Part shown: positions 53,201-64,000 of the stretch, in pieces
Layout of the letters: each line of letters begins with the position of its first letter
How positions within the stretch are numbered: the first letter of the stretch is position 1
Assembly: GCF_037975245.1 (NCBI RefSeq)
Contig: NC_092562.1
Span: forward strand, 6,428,001 to 6,492,000
Source of the DNA: Apostichopus japonicus
Taxonomy: Eukaryota > Echinodermata > Holothuroidea > Aspidochirotida > Stichopodidae
Direction of reading: 5' to 3'
Length of the DNA stretch: 64,000 nucleotides
Notes under the pieces: model-generated
Database searches by the model: none
Told to the model about the DNA's origin: nothing
The model's input: only the letters and a program-made list of their open reading frames with translations
Program-made: the position numbers and the translations under genes

Positions 53201-56200
53201 TTTTCTTGGATTTGAGATCAAAAGATGACGAACAAAGTATTTGTAAACACAAGAATGGCTGTGTGGTTGAACTTTAATACTTAAGTTGTAAGTTTCCATG
53301 TTAAATATTGGCCCGAAACATTCACAAAATTCCAGTATATATCTATGTAGATTTCCTTCTTCCTCGCCATCCACCCCCTCCCTCCCCCCCCCCCCCCCTC
53401 ATTACATATGTTCAGTGCCAATCATTCCTTGTATTCTCAGGGTCAGAATGAGAATATACTTATGCAAACTGTGTAACAACAGAACAGGTTAAAAAACGTG
53501 GCCTCAAGATAATGTAGTGGTCAGTGGTTGCTGTTAGTAGTCACCAACATGTCATCAGCTTTGCATGGGATAATCTTTGTATCTCTCTTTTTTTCATCAT
53601 CCTATTGTTGATCTCCAATCATTGATACATTTTAAATCTTGAGCTCATTATTCAGTTTTCTCTCTGGTAACTTTGTCCTTTGGCAGCTGATGAAGCCATT
53701 AGGAGCATACTGAATGCTGCAGATAGTCCGTTTGAAGTACTCGGTGTATCTGTGATCGATACACAGGAGGTGATAAAGAAGGAGTACAGAAGGCTGGCTA
53801 TCCTTGTCCATCCTGATAAGGTATGCTTGCAGTGGATCATCATTCTTGTTATGATATAAATATCAATTTAAATGTAGATGACACCAAGTCTTTAATTGTC
53901 GATGGTTTGTTAATGGTGTTTGCTTGCAGTGGATCATCATTCTAGTTATGATATAAATATCAATTTAAATGTAGTTGACACCAAATCTTCAATTGTCTAT
54001 GGTTTGTTAATGGTGTTTCCATTCATCAGAAGACTTGTCATATCACCTCAATGGATCAGTGTACCAACTTGGATAGCTTTCATGTGCCAAGAGCGTATAG
54101 ATAATTCAAATAAATAACCATTTTTAGAGGAGACACAAACCTGCTAATCATAACTTGTCTATTTGACAGAGATAACTGCCAAGAACAACTCCCCCCAAAC
54201 AGTTGTGAAAAATGTCTTTCTGGTAAAGTGGTATCAAAAGCTGAAATGTAACTTGACACACAAGGATGAAGACTTGGTCAAGTCTAAATATGACTTCACC
54301 GGGCCACATGCGCTTCAATGTTTAATGTCAATCTTTATTTAAATTACAGACTTTATTTTCTGCAATGGAGGTGGGGTTTGTAAATACTGAATCAAAGCTG
54401 TTGCAGCTTTTCACATGCCCTTATTGGTTCTTAATGGTTTGTATCCACACTGGTAGAATTCTACCGTGAAATACACAGACAAAGGGAAAGTAAAAGGTTT
54501 CAGATCCTAGTGACACTATAACATCACAGATTTACAAAATGACCACAGCTTCCAGTCACAACTTTTAAACTGGGGTACCTCCGGCACGGAACAAGATTTT
54601 GTTTAGCTGTATAAAATCTCTGTCATATATGCTAAAGATGCTGGTGCGGTATCTGTCCCCTTTAAATTTATGTGAAACTAATAGGATATCCTGTCTTTGA
54701 ACAAAAAATAAACTTTGTCATAAAACAGCTAATACTCTCACAATTTCTAACCTTTGCAATGCCATTACAGATACTGGTTGTTGAAACATGTCACAATGAA
54801 ATGGAAAATTTCACACAAAGTTGGACCCATTTCTCATATGAATTTTGACATCATGGGCATCACAGAAGTAGTTATTTTACCATTTTATCAAAAATATGTT
54901 TTTGATCTTTGTGAAAAATATAAAAACTTATGATGCAGATTGAAAGAGATATGTTTTTAAAGCATTTAAATTGTTTTCATAAACTCAGTGAAAATCTAGG
55001 TCTGAAACCTAATTGAAATGGACTTGATTTTTTGGTTTTCCTCTTGTGTGACAGAATAAACACCCAGATGCCCAGAGAGCTTTCCAAATACTCCAAGCTG
55101 CTCATGACAAGATTGGTGATGAGGTATGATACACCTACGGTTTTGAATTTTTCAATGTTAGACTGTGTACTCTACAAGTGTCATGTACAGACAATGTGTG
55201 TATTATTATTATTATTATTAATAACAAATTATGTTAACACCTGACACTCCAATGGTATTGAGTATATTGTGTTTACATACTAGTTTAAAAAAGCAAAATA
55301 TGTCGTATATATATATATATATAGTTTTATGCTAATAACTTAACCACTATACTAAGGCACTGATACTTTAACACATTTACCCACACAGGCCTTCTCTGTA
55401 ACAGCAGAGAATAATTTATCCAGTGTTGATCGCAAGATGCTATCCAAACTGTCTCAACTTTAGTGCAAATCGACTTTTTTTGTCTATAACTCCAAGAGGA
55501 AACATTGAATTGACATGGTACCATGGCAATGTCAAGTACTATCAAAACATGTGGTTGCCATGGGAACTGAGGTCAACGGTCACATGGTTAAATGTCAGCT
55601 GTATATTTTACACTCTTACCCATTCCTTAGGTACAGGCCCAGTGAAAGTGAGGAGCATAAACCTAGCCTAAGCTAAGCCTAGATCTAACTTAAGCTGCAC
55701 TAGCCTGAACCTTATTGTTATGGTAGGCCTTGGCAAATGATTAATTCAGCAAGGCTACAAAGTACAATTGTTGTGCCTGGCCTAGTCAAGTTATTTGAGA
55801 AAACTTGGCAAAATTGACATACTTTGGAATTTCCAAAAATTGTCTATGTGCCACACAGGTTTAGAACGTCAGTAACGGGAGACATGATGATAGCGCATTA
55901 AAGATGGGTATGGGGAAGTCACAGTTTTGCGACGCGGTTGACCTTTGCATCCTGGTCTAGCCTGTAACTTGTAAACGTGTGCGTGAGTACTCACGATATA
56001 GATACTGTAATGTGCCTAGGCACGTAGCCTAAGTATATTCCCAGCGTCAAAGAGCACAAGAGGACACAGTCAATCTTCTCGCAACATTAGAATTTCACTG
56101 ATTGACGATGAGTGGTAATCTTCCTAGTGTTAAATGTTAGTATAAAATAGACACACAAAAAAAGAACCTAAGTATATTCCCTGTGTTGAAACGTGCAAGA

Positions 56201-59200
56201 GGACAAAGTCAACCTTCTCTCAACATTAGAATTTCAGTGATTGACAATGAGTGGTTATCTTCCTAGTGGAAAATGTTTGTATAAAAGGGACACAAAAAAA
56301 GAAGGAAATTTCAATTCAATTTCAATTTGATCACTGTTAGAGGTATAATTCTGGAATCTGGACTCCCAGCCTAGTTGTATTCAGTGTAGGATTGTTACGG
56401 CAGAAAGAGTTTCCATGGGTGTTAACGCATAAAAGAAAAGATGGACGAGGTTTCGTGTGGTATTTTGAATAATATTTCTATAAGCAAAGAACCGTGTTAT
56501 TGGAACGGGGTGGGAGGCGATGGTTCCCCAACAACGGTGTATAAACCTCTGACTGGTATCCGGACGCGTTACTAGCGTGGACTGTTACGAGGGCTATGAC
56601 GTAGAGATCACGTCATCAGTAAATGTAGCATTGTAAATATGCAAGAGGTAAAGCATGCCCATAACAAGGATTCACAAAAGAATGTAGCCATGTTAACTTT
56701 ATAAAATTGTATTGCTGGATTGCACAGCTAATAATAAATTGGTTCATTTGAAATCAGTGTTTGCTGGTGAAGAGATATGCAACTCCATGGATTGCCCTCA
56801 TGTTGAAATCATTTTTAATTGTCAAACCGGAACTGCAGTGATGGAGAGTGTTTGTTCACGACCATCAGTATTTCCAAAAGTTGCTACCTTCAGTTTGTAC
56901 ACCAAGAATGGTAACTGGTTAAGAATGCATTCAACAACAGGTGAAGGTATGATACAGTCAAATAGTAAATGCAGTGTTCATCCACAATTCTCAATGACAG
57001 CTAATGTGGATGAACTGTATTGTCATATCGCTATTAACCTTAACTAAGTTAAGCTGAACCAATCATCTGTAAAATTAACCTTGACTTTCTAAAGAGAGAA
57101 TTGATAGAGTTAACACCCCCCCCACCACCACACACCCCACCCCACACCGGTAATCATATCATCTACATCTATGATGCGTGTTCGTTGTAGGATTATTGTT
57201 TCTAAATATCTTCTTTTTTTTTCTTATCTTGAAGGAGAGTCGACTGAAATATCAAAGAGAAAACGAGGACCTTGCATTTACTCAAAACATGGTAAGCTCT
57301 TCCTCTGTACTGAATTCCATAAGAGCGAGTTATGGTTTACAGAATTCAGTTTGTTCAGGACATCAAAGCTGTTTATCTGTTTGGGTATCAAGAGCACTGA
57401 AGCTGGCAGTTCAAACTCCATCAGTTGTCATTAGGATTTGTGTCACTTACTTGAAAGCACTTTGGTCAATAAAATAGGCACTAAAAAAAAAGACGAAGTT
57501 GATTGCTCCTTAATTACATCAATACCAGTCCCATGCCAAATACACACTGTATTATAAGTTATAACACCATGTTTATATGTAGAAATATCTCAGTTGTTTG
57601 GCAATGAAAGATCAGTTGATATATACACTTATATTTACTGATGTATAATTAGCTTAAAATGACTCAAATGCAAATGCATCATACATACCTACTGTATGCC
57701 TCATTGTCTATCTAATTAATGTCTGTCTAATTTATGTCTGTCTAAATAAGTATAGATTTCATAAGTTTTACCTTCTTACCGTAGGGGGCGGGGGGGGGGG
57801 GGGCTGCAGCCCCCAACCAAAAAAATTTGTGAAAATTCGGGCAATTTGCTGAGAATTTTTCGGACACCTACAGAAAGAAGAATAATTTGCAATGTGTTTT
57901 TCAACGGTTAAACTTATATCATTATTATCATGATTATTGTAATGACTTCCCCAATAATTCTAACCAATATCGAAGGATAATAACACGGAAAATGATTGTA
58001 TGATATTGGCATGTGATGTTATAACCGATGAATGGCAATATGATATGCACTTTGACAGATGCTAACAGATGATGAACGGTTATTTTGGTTATATTTTTCG
58101 GCCAAGTCGTAACAGCCCCCCAAATCAAATTAGGCTCCTACGCCTATGCGTCTTACATATGAAGACATAATAATAATATAATAATAATAATAATAGCTAT
58201 TTCTAATGCGCACATATATACGCCCTGCGGGGTGCTCAAGGCGCCAAAAAAAAGGGTATGGTAAAAGAAAAGAAAAACTTAAATGAAATCTAAATCACTG
58301 AAAGCTTCACGCATGAGATGAGTTTTAAGGAGTTCTTTGAAAGTCAAAATACTGGTGCACGACTTCAGGTTAAGTGGTACCTGTAGTGCATTCCAAAGAC
58401 ATGTAGGTTTAATACTGATAATAGTCTCAATCAATTAAAATGTTTTCCTCTCATTTATTTCTTTTGTAGGCGGATGAGTGTGAGAGATTGGTAAGACCAA
58501 AGATGAAGAATTTTTTTTTTTTCAAATGTTTCCCTTCTTTGATGACATCCTTTGGAAATTGAGTAAAATTAAAAGTGTTTTGTAGTCCTCAATTTGAGCC
58601 ACTTACATCTGCCTTAATATTACTAGGTTAATATCAGCCATGACTCAATATTTGTTAAATTTGGAATCAGGATTTGAACCAAGATTCATGTTATGATTTA
58701 TGCATTTATGATGATACTATCAGACACACTCTGTCTCTCAATTACAGAATATTTATAAGATAAATTATGAAGAAGTGGAAAAAAGGTTAAGATGGGACAT
58801 TACAGTATGTCAATAGACTATTGAAAACTTGTATTTGTTCTCACAAACCTGAAGTTTGACATAACATTTAATATATCAGGGTGTTTGGAACTACAATCTG
58901 GCACATGCTATCATAGATAAAAAAAAACACACTTTAAGTCAACTTCACATAGAGGAATTCAAGTGAAGACCACTGTTCTAGCCGAGTCCTGTATAATAGC
59001 ACCAAGTACTTGGGATGTTACAGTACTGAGCCATAACACAGTGTACTAATGGTTCTCTGTACTGAGTACCATGATACGGTACTGAGTACCCTGATCTAGT
59101 CAAGACCTTTTTATCATAATACCATGTAGTTAGGGTTATATGTATTGAGTACCCTGCTCTATTTGAGTCCTAGTATCATAGCATTTTATACTTAGGTTTA

Positions 59201-62200
59201 TTTGTACTGAGTACCCTGCTCTCATTGAGTCCTTGTATCATAGCACCATGTACTTTAGGTTTATTTGTATCCAGTACCACAGTGTGGGTTTATCTTCTGC
59301 CTAAACAGTTACGATCAACCATCCACTGTGAGTGTGGACTGTTTCATCAGATGGTTAAGACTGACAGATCACCACTTTTTGCCAGATTTTGTTCAGTTCA
59401 TGGAACCCACCACCAAGCATATGAGGTAAGTTTCTATCTTTTATCTGCTTTGATCATCCAAAACCTGATAAATGCTAATCATTGTCTTGATTAATGTGAC
59501 AGCTTTCATTAGCTAAATACAATATTACTGTCAATATTACAGTATAGATACATCTAAGGCATGCCTGCAACTGCCGAGAATCAAAATGAAAACTTAATGA
59601 AATAAAGTAAAGACTGTCAAACACATCATGATTATGGGGCATTAACATACAACTTCATGTTAATGGAAAATGCAGTGACCGGTTACAGCTGGTATTGTGT
59701 GTCTGAAACATTGTTACAAACATCCACATTAGCAAACAGACTTGCTTACACCTACAGTGATTTTCTTGTTACCACTGTTTTATTAGTACCATGGTAATTT
59801 TAATTGATATGCAAGGTTTGTAAGCATCTTTACATGAATTTGCATTCATGTACATGAATCCTTTCTCGTCTCCCAAATATATCCTCCTTTTCTTTTTATT
59901 ACAATGCAATTAAAATAAAAACTGGAACAGCTTACCTGAAAACATAAGATCCATCCTGCTGAAATACAATATTATAAAAGATGCCAAAGCCTACCTTTTA
60001 AATCATATGAATGTCTAGCTTGTAAATATCTTTCTTGCTTTTTATTTTTTACAGTGTTTGTTTGCATGTTTTAGATATTTTAATAGTCTATTTCTTATCT
60101 TTGTATTTTTATGGTTATAAGGACCCGTTTGGAAATAAGCTTTTAGCTTAAAGGGTTATCCTTGGCATGTTATTTTCTTTTTGATGCATTTAAGTATATT
60201 TCCATCTTGTATTTTAAACGTTTCTCTATATGTGCAATTTTTTTGTAGGTAGATGAAGAATGATTATTTACTGAATAAAATCAAATCAAATCCTCCTCAC
60301 GTTCTTCTCTGTCCTCTTGTCCGACAGTTCCTTTTCTTCATACACTCACTTCTATATTTAATACGTTAGTCTGTTGTGTAACTTTATGTTTTCTGTACTG
60401 ACAACAAAAAACCTTGGGCCACTTCATTGTTAACATTTGCTGATTCACTCTCAGACATTGTAGCAGTAGATAAGCAGTTTGCCTATCGCTCTTTCCTCTG
60501 TTTAATTTTTCTTTAAAGAAAGGAGCGTTATGAAAGGCAGTATACATATATATAGAACATTGCTGTAGTAAAGTCACATAACTTATAGAGGATCATAGTA
60601 ATGTTAAGAACTTAGTTAGTAGATGGTCAGTTTAAGAAAGCACCTGAACAGGTCAGTGTCCAAGATCATTTGGATAAAATATGATCACAAAGGACTAATA
60701 AACTTGCTTCTCATAGACATTTGTAAATATGTGTCAAAATTTTTTAATTTAAGACTTCAGTGCATTTCAGCCAGAACAAAGCTAATAATTTGGCTGAGAA
60801 TTGTTTAGAAAAGGTAAATTGCCTTGACACTTATATTGGTTGTTGCTTCACTAACTATATGAAAGTAATCTTTTTAATTCCATATCACTTTACAAGAAAT
60901 GTGTGAAAATTGATGTTTTGTAAAATGTTAGAACCAAGAGAAGATATGAAAATGAGAACATGTTGATTTCTTAGAGTTAGAGGCTAAATCTTGTTCTCTC
61001 CCTATTTCAGAATGATGTTTGGACAGAAACAAGCTGTCTGGGTCTGAAAGTCCACTGCTATCTATTGCAAAGTGGTGTAGTGTATGACGCAACAAATTGG
61101 GCGTCCTGTCAGGTAAGTGTAGGCTGACTGCAGAAGAATTACTAATTATGCACCCGACAGTATTAAAGAAGAGGGTACTTAATGAATCAATAATTTAATG
61201 GACGTGCTGGAATCCATGTTCTCTTAAAGACATTTCTTCAACAGCTGTGTCCTCTCCATGCACTTCGTAAGCCTGCTTGCTTTGTAAGATTCACCTTTGT
61301 GGTGTTAAGTTTGGGTAGAGGGGAATGGGGAAGTTTTTTTTCCCTTTCTCAATTTATCTTCTTAACACATTTATTGGCTAATGAACTTGTCTAAACAATT
61401 TTGTCAAGCATGATTTTCATACTCACAAAACAGAGATGGTGATGTTTTTTTTTTTTTTTTTTTTAATGTGAAGTACCGAATACCATTTAGCCTACCCATT
61501 ATCAGGCTTAGACCATACTATAATTCATCTTTTGTTTTCTCACCTTTCAGAAGTTGCTTGGTAAGTTGGAACCAAATGGCTGCAGAGTTCGTGTGAAAAT
61601 TGGGCCTACATCTCATTCACAGAAGTAAGTAAAGGCTTGCTATTGTGATTCAGGTCGGGTGGATTCACTTTGTACGCAGCTGGTTTCAAAGTAACGTTAA
61701 AACTCTGATTTGTAAAGGGAAGATAAACATGTTAATCAGATATATACCAAAGTTCCAAGTGAACTGAATGGCAAAATCTAGCAAAACTTAAAACTTTGGA
61801 AAAAGGATTAGAGCTCTTGAAAGGACTCGATGTCTCCACCAAACAGTCACCTAGTGTCACTCTTCTTCTTGTGTTGCAATCTTTCCCTCACTGAGAAATT
61901 CCCTGGCAGCATTGTTTGATCCTCCTGAATTTTTAAAGGGCTAGTCATATGGAGATATTTAGATGCCTCTTGTATGTTGTAAGAAGTTAATTCTGCCTCG
62001 GTTCTTTGACTCACTGTTAAACTCTCCTTCTTTGTTCGTACTTGAAACTTCATTTGCAATTCTATTGTTTGGTATTACAGAAGAAGTGACTGGTGAAAAC
62101 ATGATTGGAAAGTTATAGATTTGTATGGAATAGTAAGAGTTTGTATAAATTATAAATGAAAGAATAAGATTGAAAAGAGAGATTGATTAAAATAATGTAA

Positions 62201-63389
62201 GTAGCATAATTACATATGACTGCTTTAAGCTGGGTTTCACCTGATGGTTATGAGGGTATGATATTTCATTGAGACTTTTTTGTGTACAAATGTATTAATA
62301 GAAAATCACATTTGTGAACGTAATTACAGCTTTCTCCTGTCTTGATATGGTCCATTTTGTCCTGTCTTGACGTGGTCCATTTGTCCTGTCTTGACATGCT
62401 CCACTTTGTACTGTCATGAAATGGTCCATTTTGTCTTGACGTGGTCCATTTGTCCTGTCTTGATATGGTTCATTTTGTCATGACATGGTCCATTTTTCCT
62501 GTTTTGACATGGTCCATTTTGTCCTGTCATGAAATGGTCCAATTTGATATGACATGGTTCATTTTGTCCTGTCATGATATAGTCCAATTTGTCATGACAT
62601 GGTCCATTTTGTCCTGTCATGACATGGTCCATTTTGTCCTGTTTTGACATGGTCCGTTTTGTCCTGTCTTGATATGGTCCATTTTGTCATGAAATGGTCC
62701 AATTTGACATGACATGGTCTATTTTGTCCTGTCATGATATAGTCCAATTTGTCATGACATGGTCCATTTTGTCCTGTCATGACATGGTCCATTTTGTCCT
62801 TTCTTGACATGGTCCATTTTGTCCTGTCTTAATATGGTCCATTTTGTCCTGTTTTGACATGGTCCATTTTGTCCTGTCTTGACATGGTCCATTTTGTCCT
62901 GTCTTGACATGGTCCATTTTGTCCTGTCTTAATATGGTCCATTTTGTCATGACATGTTCCATTTTGTCCTGTCTTGACATGGTCCATTTTGTCCTGTCTT
63001 GACATGGTCCATTTTGTCATGACATGGTCCATTTTTGTCCTGTAATTACATGGTCCAGTTTGTCCTGTTATTACATGGTCCATTTTGTCCTGTTATAACA
63101 TGGTCCATTTTGTCCTCTTATGACTAGGCCCATTGTGTCCTGTCTTGACATGGTCCATTTTGTACTGTTATGACTTGGCCCATTGTATCCTGTCATAACA
63201 TGATCTATGCTGGCCTTGTTACTACATCTTTATGCGTTTTTTTTTTTATCCAACAGTAGCCATCCATCAGATTTTGAGGATTTCATGCATAGATTTGGGT
63301 CAGCACCACCGAGAGGGGGCAGAAGTCGGCAGAGTGGTAATCATTATCCAAACAAGAAGAAGAAGAACAAAAGAGGTGGTAAAAGGTGA
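47285..63389 (+). CDS. DNAJC14: DNAJC14-like (HSP40 subfamily C) membrane J-protein, 11 coding exons
   Basis: Exons 47285-50252, 51661-51763, 52400-52857 (alternative end 52893), 53687-53820, 55055-55123, 57235-57291, 58470-58490, 59309-59425, 61011-61112, 61551-61624 and 63257-63389 join in frame to 4236 nt, 1411 residues. Order: long Lys/Ser-rich N-terminus (1-989), hydrophobic segments near 1002-1023 and 1066-1081, Ser/Gly/Thr-rich linker, J-domain with HPDK 1218-1221, and a Cys/His cluster 1276-1305. A conserved domain (GLKVHCYL, VYDATNWASCQ) and a basic tail (KKKKNKRGGKR) follow. Vertebrate DNAJC14 (DRIP78/Jiv) is an ER-membrane co-chaperone that stimulates HSP70 ATPase and affects receptor export. 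That role is inferred from the C-terminal match. Human DNAJC14 is about 700 residues, so this N-terminus is greatly extended. The ATG is the first methionine in the frame. Confidence 0.88.
50590..51540 (+). repeat. ~60-bp tandem repeat in DNAJC14-like intron after the giant exon
   Basis: About fifteen units contain TACAATGTTAGATTGTATAA, CATAAGCTGCTATCTCTCCC and CAGAATGTTA. Some units lack the CTATCTCTCCCT block, so length alternates. TACAATGTTAGATTGTA is itself nearly palindromic. Confidence 0.92.
51661..52857 (+). CDS. DNAJC14: DNAJC14-like transmembrane exons (51661-51763 and 52400-52857)
   Basis: The first exon encodes KLSKEGAIFVVCLLQIVAMC and a short continuation, a membrane-spanning helix. 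The second encodes two further hydrophobic stretches, the clearer being IWFVVILLVLIVVLC, then a Ser/Gly/Asn/Thr-rich linker. Two phase-1 donors are possible, CAG/GTACTG at 52857 and ACG/GTAATC at 52893, differing by 12 codons. Family members anchor in the ER with the J-domain cytosolic. Confidence 0.85.
53687..55123 (+). CDS. DNAJC14: DNAJC14-like J-domain exons (53687-53820 and 55055-55123)
   Basis: SPFEVLGVSVIDTQEVIKKE leads through YRRLAILVHPDK at the end of the first exon. NKHPDAQRAFQILQAAHDKI begins the second. The intact His-Pro-Asp motif, required to stimulate HSP70 ATPase, and helices II-III are present. The intron directly after HPDK is phase 0. Confidence 0.95.
53824..54020 (+). repeat. 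97-bp tandem duplication next to the J-domain splice donor
   Basis: TGCTTGCAGTGGATCATCAT at 53824, four bases into the intron after HPDK, is repeated at 53921, followed by near-identical sequence through GGTTTGTTAATGGTGTT. Confidence 0.9.
56028..56305 (+). repeat. 139-bp tandem duplication in DNAJC14-like intron
   Basis: CCTAAGTATATTCCC starts at 56028 and 56167. Both copies end in ACACAAAAAAAGAA-like tracts. Divergence is modest. Confidence 0.85.
57235..58490 (+). CDS. DNAJC14: DNAJC14-like exons after the J-domain, including a 21-nt microexon
   Basis: 57235-57291 encodes ESRLKYQRENEDLAFTQNM, the helical extension that follows the J-domain. 58470-58490 encodes only ADECERL between TTTTGTAG and GTAAGA. 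Both are phase 0, so the microexon could be skipped without frame loss. Confidence 0.8.
57780..58142. mobile_element. GC-ended dispersed element in DNAJC14-like intron
   Basis: It begins CGTAGGGGGCGG followed by a long G tract and GCTGCAGCCCCC, and ends AGCCCCCCAAATCAAATTAG and GCTCCTACG, so the ends are inverted in the same style as repeat B. The interior is AT-rich and non-coding. No target duplication was confirmed. Confidence 0.45.
58165..58420 (-). mobile_element. L2/CR1-type LINE (or derived SINE) 3' end with (ATT)n tail
   Basis: On the minus strand GGCGCCTTGAGCACCCCGCA leads to TATGTGCGCATTAGAAATAG and then an ATT-repeat tail. This is the familiar 3' terminus of L2-like retroelements. 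The upstream part (a CTTTGGAATGCACTACAGGT-like stretch) fits the same 3' UTR type. It is 5'-truncated. Confidence 0.6.
59309..59425 (+). CDS. DNAJC14: DNAJC14-like Cys/His cluster exon
   Basis: It encodes STIHCECGLFHQM, then FCSVHGTHHQAYE. In vertebrate DNAJC14 the equivalent region is a Cys-x2-Cys pair followed by a second Cys-x2-Cys. Here the pairs read His-Cys-x-Cys and Cys-x2-His, so a metal site, if kept, uses different ligands. Confidence 0.88.
59885..60295 (+). mobile_element. 5'-truncated LINE 3' end with residual ORF2 C-terminus
   Basis: 59920-60018 reads NWNSLPENIRSILLKYN then AKAYLLNHMNV and a stop, the WNSLP terminus of CR1/L2/Jockey-type ORF2. It is followed by a CCCGTTTGGAAATAAGC-type 3' UTR and an AATCAAATC tail. 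ATCCTCCT occurs at both borders and may be the target duplication. Confidence 0.65.
61011..63389 (+). CDS. DNAJC14: DNAJC14-like C-terminal exons (61011-61112, 61551-61624, 63257-63389)
   Basis: These encode NDVWTETSCLGLKVHCYLLQ and YDATNWASCQ, matching the conserved C-terminal domain of the family. A variable loop follows, then HPSDFEDFMHRFGSAPP and a polybasic KKKKNKRGGKR end with TGA at 63387-63389. The last intron holds a long 25-bp minisatellite. Confidence 0.9.
62346..63210 (+). repeat. 25-bp minisatellite in the last DNAJC14-like intron (about 34 units)
   Basis: The unit is ATGGTCCATTTTGTCCTGTC plus TTGAC, with frequent shorter 15-16-bp units lacking CCTGTCTTGA. It ends about 45 bp before the terminal exon's acceptor. 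Both strands stay open in places; these frames are not genes. Confidence 0.94.
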
Positions 63390-64000
63390 AAGGCCCTCTA
63401 TTACAATGACATTGTCTAAAGCCACTTATGGAGGATGGTTATGTGTCTGAACAAAACTCTTGGTTGCCTTACCCCAAGAGGACTTCATCAATGACATGAT
63501 GGCAGAAATGTTTTTACGAAATGTTTCGTCTCAGGAAGCAAATGACTCTTTAAATTCAATTTCTTTAAAGGGAATGAGCAACTGTTTCACAGTATTACTT
63601 AAGAACAACTTATATTATTTTCAATGAAAGGTGAGAAAGAATTAAACAGAATGTTTAGATGATGTTACGTCATGTTATTGATTCATTAATGGGAAATAGT
63701 TTCAGATGTTTCCCCGACTAATTGAGAATGTATGGAATGGGTAAGTTACTAAGGTTACCATCTTCATACAAAATCAAGCGATAATCATTAATCTGGTAGT
63801 TGCAGAGTGAATCCATCAATTCGGAAGATGGTTGCCATTTTGATGATCATTTTCGCACTGCTGAAATTTAAAGTGGACATCATCCTAAAAATTCTTGAAA
63901 AGAAGTGATGATACTTCATAAGAAACTTTCAATCGTCATTTTAAGATGTATAACAAATCTTGAAAAGTTTCCCAAGTTTAGCATGTTTATATATTTTTTT
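63390..64000 (+). other. DNAJC14-like 3' UTR and flank
   Basis: Sequence after the stop codon without another gene. The 3' UTR end is uncertain. Confidence 0.4.
63641..63646 (+). promoter_or_regulatory. possible variant poly(A) signal (ATTAAA) of the DNAJC14-like gene
   Basis: ATTAAA lies 252 nt beyond the stop codon. No AATAAA was noticed between the stop and the window end, so this is the best visible candidate, but it may be incidental. Confidence 0.25.

Noticed and set aside
62414-63083. Repeat proteins (DKMDHVKTGQNGPC type) on the minus strand
   Set aside because: They are translations of the 25-bp intronic minisatellite.

Overview
The window is AT-rich, intron-rich animal nuclear DNA. 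It has GT-AG introns, CCHC and DEAD-box exons split across many kilobases, numerous minisatellites and many degraded DNA transposons and LINE ends. No bacterial or phage gene organisation is present. The gene content (a Vasa with glycine-rich and zinc-knuckle N-terminus, a DNAJC14-type J-protein, a small secreted EGF-like peptide) and the dispersed poly-C/poly-G-ended repeats suggest a marine invertebrate. An echinoderm or another deuterostome is my best guess, but the sequence alone does not prove it.

Three genes could be assembled exon by exon with consistent splice phases. (1) Minus strand, 8206 down to 5743: an 85-residue secreted protein with one EGF-like domain, three coding exons and a polyadenylation signal. 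(2) Minus strand, 33197 down to 15236: a complete vasa/DDX4 RNA helicase gene. It has 14 coding exons and encodes 786 residues: RG-rich N-terminus, five CCHC knuckles, all DEAD-box motifs and the acidic-Trp-Asp C-terminus. (3) Plus strand, about 47253 to 63389: a DNAJC14-like membrane-anchored J-protein. It has 11 coding exons and about 1411 residues, of which the first 989 come from one giant exon.

Layout: 1-5.7 kb is repeat-rich sequence with a TTAA-flanked foldback element, a ~40-bp proline-coding-like minisatellite and a 34-bp minisatellite. 5.7-8.2 kb is the EGF-like gene. 8.2-15.2 kb holds dispersed repeats, a 1.2-kb hAT-like element carrying a reverse-transcriptase-like remnant, and a 27-bp E-box minisatellite downstream of vasa. 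15.2-33.4 kb is vasa, whose introns hold at least four transposons and three minisatellites. 33.4-47 kb is a gene-poor, transposon-dense interval between the divergently transcribed vasa and DNAJC14-like genes, including a U2-snRNA-headed retroelement. 47-63.4 kb is the DNAJC14-like gene, with minisatellites and LINE tails in its introns.

The most unusual items are the U2-headed short retroelement with target-site duplication (37.4 kb), the hAT insertion whose target duplication reaches into a vasa 5' splice site (32.34 kb), the palindromic E-box array (13.2-14.1 kb), the tandem zinc-knuckle expansion in vasa, the small EGF-like peptide gene, and the very long N-terminal extension of the DNAJC14-like protein.
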